A stretch of DNA of 6,265 nt from Ignavibacteriaceae bacterium (lineage in GTDB: Bacteria; Bacteroidota; Ignavibacteria; Ignavibacteriales; Ignavibacteriaceae), in NCBI GenBank assembly GCA_025449775.1, contig JANWIS010000155.1:1-6265 (forward strand), read 5' to 3'. Shown here in pieces: positions 1-6,222 of the stretch (position 1 is the first letter of the stretch; the number at the start of each line of letters is the position of its first letter). Made by a program: the position numbers and the translations under genes. The notes under the pieces are model-generated. The model ran no database searches, was not told the origin of the DNA, and saw nothing but the letters and a program-made list of their open reading frames with translations.

Positions 1-1
1 A

Positions 2-145
2 TTATTCCCGCCCACTTTTCTGGTTGCGATCATTTTAAAGGATGATGTTAACACAAAATTTTTGATCGATGCAGAATATGAAATAATTAAACTCCCCAGG
101 AATCCATATTTATCTTCTACAAGTGCGAAGAATATTGAAACTTAA
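2..145 (+). CDS. C-terminal fragment of an unidentified protein (5' end outside window)
   Basis: An open frame runs from the first bases of the window to a TAA at 143-145, giving 47 residues that begin LFPPTFLVAIIL and end SAKNIET. The first dozen residues are hydrophobic and the rest is mixed and charged. This could be the end of a membrane segment followed by a cytoplasmic tail, or a buried beta-strand of a soluble protein. No motif identifies it. It has the same orientation as the perosamine cassette that starts 134 bp downstream, so it may be another gene of the same polysaccharide locus, but this is only positional. The other two plus-strand frames close early here (one at a TGA about 45 bases in). 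A chance open frame of 47 codons cannot be fully excluded. Confidence 0.45.
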   Translation, partial: LFPPTFLVAIILKDDVNTKFLIDAEYEIIKLPRNPYLSSTSAKNIET

Positions 146-210
146 ACGCATCAATAAATCCTGTCATCAAATAAAATTTTCTAAAATAATTAATCTTATC
201 ATTGCTTCAT

Positions 211-241
211 TTTGTACAGAGAATTGTTTAATCTAAATTTC
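211..241 (+). promoter_or_regulatory. Possible Bacteroidota-type promoter upstream of the perosamine cassette
   Basis: TTTG at 211-214 is followed, after 19 bp, by TAAATTTC at 234-241. This matches the Bacteroidota primary-sigma pattern (TTTG, about 19-21 bp, TAnnTTTG) at all but the last base of the -7 box. It lies about 40 bp before the ATG at 280, in the only gap that precedes the three-gene plus-strand run. The region is so A+T-rich that chance matches are likely, and a second weak pair (TTGTTT at 224-229 with TAAATA at 246-251) is also visible. The rest of the 146-279 gap shows no GC-rich hairpin, so no terminator was found for the upstream fragment. Confidence 0.3.
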
Positions 242-279
242 GTGTTAAATATAGAACGTTTATTCGAATTGAAAAAATT

Positions 280-1389
280 ATGAACTATAAAAACCATGTC
301 TATCAGCCAAACTTAAGAGGCAATGAAAAAAAATATGTTAGTGAGTGTCTTAATTCAACATGGATTTCTTCCAAAGGCGAATTCATAAAAAAATTTGAGC
401 AGAACTTTTCTGAGTTAATTAGCGTTAAACATTCAGCTGCGGTTTCTAACGGAACAGTTGCTTTGCACATAGCATTGCTGGCTCTTGGAATCGGTAATGG
501 TGATGAAGTTATAGTACCAACTTTCACTTATATAGCTTCAGTAAATGCAATAAATTATACAGGAGCAAAACCTGTTTTTGTTGATTCTGATATTGCTACC
601 TGGCAAATCGATCCGTGGAAAATCAAAGAAAAAATCACTACCAAAACAAAAGCAATTATGGTCGTTCATGTGTACGGACATCCGTGTGATCTTCATGTGA
701 TTAAAAAAATTGCTGATGAAAATCATTTATTTATAGTTGAAGATTGTGCAGAAGCAATCGGAACATTTTATAAAAATAATCATGTCGGTTCAGTTGGAAA
801 CATTTCAACATTCAGCTTTTTCGGGAACAAGGCAATCACAACTGGTGAAGGCGGAATGGTTTCAACAAATGACAGTGATCTGAACGAGCTTGTTATCCGG
901 ATAAAGGGACAAGGACTTGCAAAAGGTCGTGAGTATTTTCATGATATCATCGGGTACAATTACAGGATGACTAACATTTGCGCAGCAATTGGTTGTGCAC
1001 AGCTTGAACGGGTTCAGGAGATATTGGATAAAAAAAGAAAACTTGCTGAATGGTATATCACCGGAATTAAAGAATCAGGATTACAATATCATATGTCAAT
1101 TGGGAATATTATTCATTCATATTGGATGTTTACCATCCTTGCAAATTCTGAAAGTGATAGATTAAAGCTGAGAAAATTTCTCGGTGACAATGGAATAGAA
1201 ACACGACCTTCATTTCATCCCGTTCATAAAATGCCGATGTATGATGAAGGTGAAAAATATTCTGTTGCAGAGGAATTGGGAAACAGAGGAATAAACCTTC
1301 CAAGTTATCCTGATCTTACAAAAACAGATGTTGAATTTATAACAGATAAAATCAATAAATTCTATTCATCAAGTGGATCCGGAAAATGA
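280..1389 (+). CDS. per (rfbE): GDP-perosamine synthase-like DegT/DnrJ/EryC1/StrS aminotransferase
   Basis: This is a PLP-dependent sugar aminotransferase of 369 residues, the usual length for the family. Its predicted reaction is GDP-4-keto-6-deoxy-D-mannose plus glutamate to GDP-perosamine plus 2-oxoglutarate, in the cytoplasm. Visible signatures are the N-terminal GNEKKYVSECLNSTWISSKG (14-33), SNGTVALHIAL (56-66), VPTFTYIASVNA (79-90), EDCAEAIG (154-161, D155 contacting the PLP pyridine nitrogen) and FFGNKAITTGEGGMV (180-194). K184 is the Schiff-base lysine. A lysine here argues against the related 3-dehydratase ColD, which has histidine. YNYRMTNICAAIGCAQLERV (227-246) and the C-terminal RGINLPSYP (336-344) also fit the perosamine synthase branch. 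The ATG at 280 places the first motif at the normal distance from the N-terminus. No Shine-Dalgarno is seen, only an A-rich leader. Its stop overlaps the next start. Another 4-aminotransferase specificity, such as UDP- or dTDP-sugars, remains possible. Confidence 0.88.
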   Translation: MNYKNHVYQPNLRGNEKKYVSECLNSTWISSKGEFIKKFEQNFSELISVKHSAAVSNGTVALHIALLALGIGNGDEVIVPTFTYIASVNAINYTGAKPVFVDSDIATWQIDPWKIKEKITTKTKAIMVVHVYGHPCDLHVIKKIADENHLFIVEDCAEAIGTFYKNNHVGSVGNISTFSFFGNKAITTGEGGMVSTNDSDLNELVIRIKGQGLAKGREYFHDIIGYNYRMTNICAAIGCAQLERVQEILDKKRKLAEWYITGIKESGLQYHMSIGNIIHSYWMFTILANSESDRLKLRKFLGDNGIETRPSFHPVHKMPMYDEGEKYSVAEELGNRGINLPSYPDLTKTDVEFITDKINKFYSSSGSGK

Positions 1390-1856
1390 ATCCTGACTCA
1401 ATAGAAATTAAGCTGCTTGATTCTAGTTCTGCTCAAATTCTCTCTGAAAAACTTTCTTCAGAAAAGAAAGAATATCTAAAATACTTCACTCCATTTGAAT
1501 TCTCATTCGAATCGATAAAAAAAATTCTGCTCGGATCTAAAAAAGACAAATACTTCGGAATATTTGTTAACAATGAACTTGCTGGATTTTATATGCTCAG
1601 AGGATTTGATGCCGGCTATGAAACTCCATCTTACGGAGTTTGGATCTCTTCAAAATTTTCTAACCTCGGCTTATCAACGCTTACATTGCATCATGCATTT
1701 ACCTTTTGCAAGCTAAACAGGATTAATACATTGATGCTAAAAGTTCATCCTGAAAATTTGATTGCGAAAGATTTGTATGAATCACTTGGATTTATAAAAG
1801 CAGGGGTTGACGAAAAGAATGATAATATCGTTTACCATAAAAAACTAAGTCAATAA
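1386..1856 (+). CDS. GNAT-family N-acetyltransferase, candidate (GDP-)perosamine N-acyltransferase
   Basis: This 156-residue protein has the size and layout of a single-domain GNAT enzyme, which moves an acetyl group from acetyl-CoA to an amine. The central strands FGIFVNNELAGFYMLRGF (57-74) are followed by YGVWISSKFSNLGLSTLTLHHAF (83-105), which occupies the place of the CoA pyrophosphate loop and its helix. The usual Q/R-x-x-G-x-G/A is degenerate here (S-N-L-G-L-S). LKVHPENLIAKDLYESLGF (118-136) is a good motif B, with N124, A127, Y131 and the terminal GF. Its ATG overlaps the aminotransferase stop as ATGA, so the two are probably translationally coupled. This makes the 4-amino group of perosamine the likeliest acceptor, by analogy with the GNAT enzyme WecD, which acetylates dTDP-fucosamine. 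The family call is firm. The substrate is inferred from position, and a ribosomal-protein or other small-amine acetyltransferase cannot be excluded. Confidence 0.82.
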   Translation: MNPDSIEIKLLDSSSAQILSEKLSSEKKEYLKYFTPFEFSFESIKKILLGSKKDKYFGIFVNNELAGFYMLRGFDAGYETPSYGVWISSKFSNLGLSTLTLHHAFTFCKLNRINTLMLKVHPENLIAKDLYESLGFIKAGVDEKNDNIVYHKKLSQ

Positions 1857-1865
1857 ATTTCCATA

Positions 1866-3086
1866 ATGAATATCGGATTTTATATTCATCATACCGCAAT
1901 GTCAGCAGGCGGAATTTATACTTACTCCATCGGAATACTGAAAGAAATTTTAAAATCAGATAAAATAAAAAAAGTTGTCATTATCACTTCACAGGAAATA
2001 ACAAACAGGCTGGATGAATTTAAAACCAATCCGAAAATTAAGTTACGGGTAGTTGACAGAAATAATTTCATTATTAAACTAAGGTATTTGGTTTCATACC
2101 TTTTGTTTAATACGATTGCAGCTTTTGGAAACTATTCCGGTGAGAATAAATTTGTTCATGCATTCGTGAAATTTTCAAATTGGATAAATCCTTATAGAAA
2201 AGTTTTGCTTTCCGAGAATCTCTCTTTATTTCATGTCCCTGTTCAATACTCTCCCATTTATCAATGCGAAGTTCCTGTTATTATCACAATGCATGATCTG
2301 CAGGAATATCATTATCCTGAATTCTTCAGCTCAAAGGAACTGAAACACAGACTGGTTAATAATAACAAAGCGATGATGATGTCAAATCATATTATCGTAT
2401 CATTTAATCATGTTAAAGCAGACATCTTAAAATATTTCAAAGTCCCGGACGACAAAATTTCTGTGTGTCCTCCACCCTTTGCAGAAAACTGGTTCATTTC
2501 AAAAAATGAAACCGGCTGGGATGAACTGTCATCTAAATATGGATTGAAAAAAAATTATTTGCTATACCCGGCAGTTACCTGGAAACATAAAAATCATATC
2601 AGACTTTTACAGGCGCTTAAAAAATTGAGGGAGAATTCTATTAATATTGATTTAGTCTGTACCGGAAATAAAACTGATTACTTCAAAATTATTGAGGTGG
2701 AAATTGAGAAGAATCAGCTTTCAGATGCAGTTAATTTTTTAGGAATTGTTCCTGAAGCAGATCTCATCGGATTATATAAAAATTCATCGCTTGTAGCAAT
2801 CCCGACACTCTATGAAGCAGGAAGCGGACCATTGTATGAAGCAATGCGTTACAGGGCTCCTGTAATTTGTTCTGATGTAACATCTCTCCCTGAAACAATA
2901 GGAAGTAGCGAATTTATTTTTGATCCGAACAATATTGATGCAATGGTTAATAAAATAAAAGAAGGGCTTTCAGATGAAGAGTTCAGAAAAAGAAATGTTC
3001 AGAACTCTATAAGCAGGATGGAAACTTTTAAGCAAACTAACTATCATGAAAACTTTCTGAATTCGTACAAAAAAATATTGAACTAA
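1866..3086 (+). CDS. GT4-family (GT-B) glycosyltransferase
   Basis: This 406-residue retaining glycosyltransferase of the GT-B fold probably acts on the cytoplasmic face of the membrane in polysaccharide assembly. The N-terminal Rossmann half begins MNIGFYIHHTAMSAGGIYTY, where SAGGI is the glycine-rich acceptor-side loop. It also carries PVIITMHDLQEYHYPEFF (137-154), a stretch common in mannosyltransferase-like GT4 enzymes. The C-terminal donor half has LLYPAVTWKHKNHIRLLQAL (232-251), then FLGIVPEADLIGLYKNSS (291-308), and the GT4 E-x7-E motif at E317 and E325 within PTLYEAGSGPLYEAMRYRAP. The ATG is 9 bp after the acetyltransferase stop, with no Shine-Dalgarno, so it is probably the third gene of one transcript. 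The context suggests a perosaminyl or N-acylperosaminyl donor, or GDP-mannose. The donor and linkage cannot be read from sequence. Its TAA overlaps the TAG of the convergent methyltransferase. Confidence 0.88.
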   Translation: MNIGFYIHHTAMSAGGIYTYSIGILKEILKSDKIKKVVIITSQEITNRLDEFKTNPKIKLRVVDRNNFIIKLRYLVSYLLFNTIAAFGNYSGENKFVHAFVKFSNWINPYRKVLLSENLSLFHVPVQYSPIYQCEVPVIITMHDLQEYHYPEFFSSKELKHRLVNNNKAMMMSNHIIVSFNHVKADILKYFKVPDDKISVCPPPFAENWFISKNETGWDELSSKYGLKKNYLLYPAVTWKHKNHIRLLQALKKLRENSINIDLVCTGNKTDYFKIIEVEIEKNQLSDAVNFLGIVPEADLIGLYKNSSLVAIPTLYEAGSGPLYEAMRYRAPVICSDVTSLPETIGSSEFIFDPNNIDAMVNKIKEGLSDEEFRKRNVQNSISRMETFKQTNYHENFLNSYKKILN

Positions 3087-3868
3087 CTTTTATCATTCTT
3101 TCCAGTTAATAATGTATGATCTAAATCGGTTTTACTTTTCAATCCTGAGTTTAGAAAATTTAACAATCCAAAGCTGCTCATCTTCACAATACTATTAAAA
3201 AGTATATTATTTATTTTCTTCTTCGATAACATATGAAAACCTCTGTTATCAGTATTTAAGTGAAGTCCAAATTTATTTGCTATAAATTTTAAAGTGTTGA
3301 CAGAATAAAAAGAAATGTGCTGTCCGGATTCCAGACTGTAATACCACCAATCCTCAGGTTTTGGCGGAAGGTTTCTAAAAACTCTCGTTGAAAATAAAAT
3401 ATTATTGCTTACAGCCAGCATTTTTTCAATTTCAACGATGGGATTATTAAAATGTTCAAAGCATTCAAACGTTGTCAGCAACTCAATACTTTGCTGACTA
3501 TCGTATTCAAATCCTCTTGCTAATAAATTTTCAGTGTATGGATCAGCCCAGTAAAATTCATAACCCAGATCACGCATCATCCTTACAAATATACCATATC
3601 CACCTGCGTAGTCGAGAAATATTTTTCTTTTGTTATAATATAAATTGATCAACGCTGCAGTTCTTTTTGCAAAAAGATTATTTCGTTTTAATAAGCCAGT
3701 ATCTGTAATTCCGATTCCAGATTCGTAAGCTTCTTTCAGCCAGTATGGTTCTTCAGTTTGAAGGAAGTTACAACTTTTACAAAAAAAATATTTGATATTG
3801 TACTTGTTCAAAATCCTGGCAGAAAAAATTTCATCTGAATTATTTGAGCAAATTCTGCAATTCATCAT
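3083..3868 (-). CDS. Class I SAM-dependent methyltransferase with N-terminal four-cysteine knuckle
   Basis: This 261-residue predicted methyltransferase probably decorates a sugar or glycan end. C4-x2-C7 and C30-x2-C33 at the N-terminus form a likely zinc knuckle of the kind found before Methyltransf_23-type domains in sugar C-methyltransferases. The Rossmann core has motif I as FLDYAGGYGIFVRMM (84-98), an acidic residue after strand 2 (D109 in YWADPY) and the post-core segment TTFECFEHFNNP (132-143). WWYYSLESGQHISFYS (174-189) is typical of this group. It is much shorter than the roughly 400-residue NDP-sugar C-methyltransferases and lacks their C-terminal domain. The last 50 residues are basic and hydrophobic (KKKINNILFNSIVKM). 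Two adjacent ATGs (3866-3868 and 3863-3865) could start it, differing by one residue. It lies 7 bp downstream of the GT2-like gene and is probably co-transcribed with it. O-, N- or C-methylation cannot be told apart. Confidence 0.8.
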   Translation of the reverse strand: MMNCRICSNNSDEIFSARILNKYNIKYFFCKSCNFLQTEEPYWLKEAYESGIGITDTGLLKRNNLFAKRTAALINLYYNKRKIFLDYAGGYGIFVRMMRDLGYEFYWADPYTENLLARGFEYDSQQSIELLTTFECFEHFNNPIVEIEKMLAVSNNILFSTRVFRNLPPKPEDWWYYSLESGQHISFYSVNTLKFIANKFGLHLNTDNRGFHMLSKKKINNILFNSIVKMSSFGLLNFLNSGLKSKTDLDHTLLTGKNDKS

Positions 3869-3875
3869 ATAACTT

Positions 3876-4772
3876 TTATAATTTGTTTTTTATCAGGTTG
3901 ATCAATTCTCTCACTGGTGATGGTTTAAAAAGTTTTTGTATCGAATTAGTTATACCATCATCAATTTTGAGTTCATGGGTGAAATTAAATTTTTCTTCGG
4001 AGTCATTTAACTTAACATCGAATTTTTTTGTTGCAGCTGAATGTGTTCCGCTTTTATCAGTTCCAATATTCCGGCAAAAAGATTCTACCGGGTAAAGACA
4101 ATAAGCATTATTTTTATAATGTGAATATGCCCATCTGATAGCCCATGAGTCGATTTCAACTTTCATCTGATTGTGAAGCATCTGAGTCAAATCTTTTCCT
4201 GCCCTGTTGAAATTATTCTGTGCGCTTTTACTGACTTTAAATTCTTCATAGTCTTTAACATTCCAATCGGTTTTTTTCCATCTGTCCTTCCAGGTTGCCC
4301 AGCCCCATGAAGAAGCTCTATAAGAAATGTAAACATCACTTTGATATGCTCGAGGTAAATTGATGGGATAAGCATAACCCGAAACAGAAAAAATTTTTGA
4401 GTCGTCCTGGTAAAAATCCAATGCTTCATTCATAAAAGTTAAAAATGATTGTGAAGTAATAATATCATCTTCAAGTACAATAACCCGATCGTATAATTCA
4501 AAGACTTCATTAACACCAGAGATTACAGAATTTGCTAATCCTAAATTTTTTTCTCTCTCTTTAATTTCAATATTCTTAAACCCTTTTATAGAATTTATAA
4601 ATTTTCTTACCTGATTTACTTTTTCTGCATCCGGCTGATTTTTTGCCCCATCTGAAAAAATAAACAACTGACTAATTTCACATAATCTATTTTTGAAAAG
4701 ATGATCGAGAGTCTGTCTTGTATGCTCAGGACGGTTATAAATAAATAAAAGTATTGGAGCAGGGTTTTTCAA
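3876..4772 (-). CDS. GT2-like (GT-A fold) glycosyltransferase with SSWGWATW motif
   Basis: This 298-residue protein resembles GT-A glycosyltransferases related to GT2 and the GNT-I type. Strand 1 is PILLFIYNRPEHTRQTL (6-22). ERE-KNLGLANSVISGVNEV (72-90) is a nucleotide-sugar-side segment. VIVLEDDIITS (97-107) holds the metal-binding EDD at 101-103, and ASSWGWATWKDRW (153-165) is a tryptophan-rich motif characteristic of this bacterial group. VEIDSWAIRWAYSHY (205-219) and NIGTDKSGTH (235-244) complete the pattern. There is no signal peptide or clear membrane span, so it is probably cytoplasmic. The start is a TTG at 4772. An in-frame TAA lies at 4791-4793, no ATG or GTG intervenes, and the first internal ATG is at residue 114, beyond the EDD. 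It is the first gene of a minus-strand pair with the methyltransferase. The sugar donor and acceptor are unknown. Its position suggests O-antigen or capsule synthesis. Confidence 0.83.
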   Translation of the reverse strand: MKNPAPILLFIYNRPEHTRQTLDHLFKNRLCEISQLFIFSDGAKNQPDAEKVNQVRKFINSIKGFKNIEIKEREKNLGLANSVISGVNEVFELYDRVIVLEDDIITSQSFLTFMNEALDFYQDDSKIFSVSGYAYPINLPRAYQSDVYISYRASSWGWATWKDRWKKTDWNVKDYEEFKVSKSAQNNFNRAGKDLTQMLHNQMKVEIDSWAIRWAYSHYKNNAYCLYPVESFCRNIGTDKSGTHSAATKKFDVKLNDSEEKFNFTHELKIDDGITNSIQKLFKPSPVRELINLIKNKL

Positions 4773-4813
4773 AAAATATTTGAAACTTAATTACGTATAG
4801 ATTTTAGTTAAAG

Positions 4814-4821
4814 CAAATATA
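4814..4821 (-). promoter_or_regulatory. Bacteroidota-type -7 box for the GT2-like/methyltransferase pair
   Basis: Read on the minus strand, 4821 to 4814 is TATATTTG, a perfect match to the Bacteroidota TAnnTTTG element. It sits about 42 bp before the TTG start at 4772 and below the terminator of the lipoprotein gene, where a new promoter is needed. No convincing TTTG/TTG -33 box was found 19-21 bp upstream of it, so the call rests on the -7 box and its position. The rest of 4773-4860 is A+T-rich and shows nothing else recognisable. Confidence 0.45.
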
Positions 4822-4854
4822 AAGATTTGATTTAAATGAGACGACTTAATTATG

Positions 4855-4899
4855 GATAAAAGAAAACCCCACAGAATGAAATTTTCAATCTGTGGGGTT
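4855..4899 (-). terminator. Intrinsic (rho-independent) terminator of the propeller lipoprotein gene
   Basis: Positions 4865-4875 (AACCCCACAGA) and 4889-4899 (TCTGTGGGGTT) are perfect 11-bp inverted repeats. After one A·A mismatch, an inner 4-bp stem (TGAA 4877-4880 with TTCA 4884-4887) closes a 3-base loop. Read on the minus strand, the hairpin is followed at once by TTTTCTTTTA, a good U-tract. It starts 21 bp after the TAA of the lipoprotein gene. The plus-strand side is less U-rich, and no plus-strand gene ends nearby, so it most likely acts on the minus strand only. It separates the lipoprotein transcript from the glycosyltransferase/methyltransferase pair. Confidence 0.9.
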
Positions 4900-4920
4900 A
4901 TTTAAAAAGAATAAAACTTT

Positions 4921-6222
4921 TTATTTCGTTACAAATCCAATTTTGAATGGAGCGAAAGCAGATGAAAATCCTGTATAATAAATCCTATCGTCATTATTTA
5001 CTTTCACGTAATTTGGGTAAGCAATTTTATAACTCGCCCACTGATTGTGCGTATCTTCCTTTGTAAAAAATGGATTCGACTCATCTTTGACCCAGCTTAT
5101 TCCATCAGATGAAGTAGCCATACCAAAACCAGTTCCTGTCTTATCCATATACAACATTTCGTAATGATTATTTTTTTCATAAACGTTGGGATAGTACACA
5201 CCAATTCCTTCCCAAGATTGATCATAAGTTAATATTGGATTTCCAGAATACCTTGTCCAATTAATCCGGTCTGTTGAGGTTGCTAATCCTATTTTCACAT
5301 AAGGCAGTGATCTTATATCGTAATACAAGTAATATACACTATCTACTTTTATTACTGACGAAGCAGCTATTTGATATTCCCATCCTATTGTACCTAAAAG
5401 AACTGGCTCCGGATGTTTTACCCAACTTATTCCATCTGTTGATTCAGCAAAACCAACACCCCATTGAACATCTGGATCTGACCAACCTGTGTAAAACATA
5501 TAGTAATGTCCATCATCAAACATGATTGCACCGGGATGTACAGCTAGGTCATCCCATGAACCTGATACTCCAGGTGACAAAACTGGATCAGGATGAGGTC
5601 TTGTCCAATTTATTCCGTTAGTAGATTCTGCATACATAACAAATTTATTACTTCCTCCAGCATCACCAACATACCACATTTTGTATACGCCACCTATAAA
5701 TAACACATTTGATTGTCCTACGCCATGTGTTTCAAAGTAGCTGCCTGAAGGTGATAAAATTGGATTTCCACTATAATCAATCCAATTATCTGAAGGTATT
5801 CCCCATGTAACCCAAATATGGATATTCCCAAAACCTCCACCAGTAGGTTCGAGTACTAAATTTACTTGAGTCGTAAACCCAGCAAAAATTTGAACATCAG
5901 TTTCACCTGAATACAAGATTAAACCCATGCTGTCTTTAGCATCCACTTTAAGATACCATTCCCCTGCTTGAATATTTTCCAATAATATATCTGCTGTCGA
6001 ATCTGAAAGTAAATTCATTAAACCGGAAATAGTGTCGTAACCTTGTCTCGTAAGAAAAGCTTCAATCCAAACAACACTTTCAGGAGCGTTTTCCTTGTCT
6101 ATCTTCATAAATAACTTACCATTTTGAAGATTATCATTTTCAGGTGAGGTAGGTTCATTTTGTTGACAACTAATAATAGAGAAGGTTAATAATAGACTGC
6201 TTATAAATGCTAATATCTTCAT
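4921..6222 (-). CDS. Lipoprotein with C-terminal five-bladed beta-propeller (GH43/GH32-like superfamily)
   Basis: This 433-residue protein starts MKILAFISSLLLTFSIISCQ, a type II signal peptide with a lipobox (I16-I-S-C19) and lipidated C19. It is therefore an envelope lipoprotein, periplasmic or surface-exposed. A Q/N/P/S-rich linker (20-35) leads to a beta-rich region of about 100 residues (36-137) of unknown fold. Residues 149-433 form five repeats of 54-61 residues. Most blades open with an NPIL- or DPVL-like turn, continue with a strand ending YYMFYTG-like, then IGFAES, and the first four close with STDGISWVK-like. This is the layout of five-bladed propellers such as GH43, GH32 and related glycosidases. 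The first-blade aspartate expected of a GH43 triad is not evident (THGVG, 165-169). D224/D225 in blade 2 and E282 in blade 3 are the only obvious acidic candidates. Glycan binding is therefore as likely as hydrolysis. It has its own terminator and is not part of the downstream pair. Confidence 0.85.
   Translation of the reverse strand: MKILAFISSLLLTFSIISCQQNEPTSPENDNLQNGKLFMKIDKENAPESVVWIEAFLTRQGYDTISGLMNLLSDSTADILLENIQAGEWYLKVDAKDSMGLILYSGETDVQIFAGFTTQVNLVLEPTGGGFGNIHIWVTWGIPSDNWIDYSGNPILSPSGSYFETHGVGQSNVLFIGGVYKMWYVGDAGGSNKFVMYAESTNGINWTRPHPDPVLSPGVSGSWDDLAVHPGAIMFDDGHYYMFYTGWSDPDVQWGVGFAESTDGISWVKHPEPVLLGTIGWEYQIAASSVIKVDSVYYLYYDIRSLPYVKIGLATSTDRINWTRYSGNPILTYDQSWEGIGVYYPNVYEKNNHYEMLYMDKTGTGFGMATSSDGISWVKDESNPFFTKEDTHNQWASYKIAYPNYVKVNNDDRIYYTGFSSAFAPFKIGFVTK
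4924..5778 (-). repeat. Five tandem propeller-blade repeats within the lipoprotein gene
   Basis: The blades are encoded at about 5599-5778, 5416-5598, 5251-5415, 5086-5250 and 4924-5085, in reading order. The end-of-blade motif recurs as STNGINWTR, STDGISWVK, STDRINWTR and SSDGISWVK (residues 200-208, 261-269, 316-324 and 371-379). The fifth blade stops at KIGFVTK without it. At the DNA level, the segments encoding these motifs near 5090-5118, 5262-5288, 5419-5447 and 5603-5631 are still visibly alike, though not identical. The motif resembles, but does not match, the sialidase Asp-box. Confidence 0.85.

Noticed and set aside
303..726. Two minus-strand open frames (303-527 and 538-726) opposite the aminotransferase gene
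   Set aside because: They lie wholly antisense to a strongly conserved coding sequence, and their translations show no domain or signal.
3844..4095. Plus-strand open frame over the start of the methyltransferase gene and the end of the GT2-like gene
   Set aside because: It is antisense to two well-supported genes, and its serine/phenylalanine-rich translation is typical of a shadow frame.
4187..4429. Minus-strand open frame inside the GT2-like gene in another frame
   Set aside because: It is embedded in a gene whose own frame carries the SSWGWATW motif, and its product has no recognisable feature.
4865..4899. The GC-rich inverted repeat as a plus-strand terminator, riboswitch or recombination site
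   Set aside because: No plus-strand gene ends near it, the U-tract follows only in minus-strand reading, and one hairpin just after a stop codon is fully explained as an intrinsic terminator.
5274..5525. Plus-strand open frame opposite the propeller lipoprotein
   Set aside because: It is antisense to repeats 2 to 4 of the propeller. The openness follows from the repeated codons on the other strand.
5086..5778. Propeller repeats as sialidase Asp-boxes
   Set aside because: The S-x-D-G-x-x-W motif resembles the Asp-box but lacks its full SxDxGxTW pattern. The NPIL turn and roughly 57-residue period fit five-bladed GH43/GH32-like propellers better than six-bladed sialidases.
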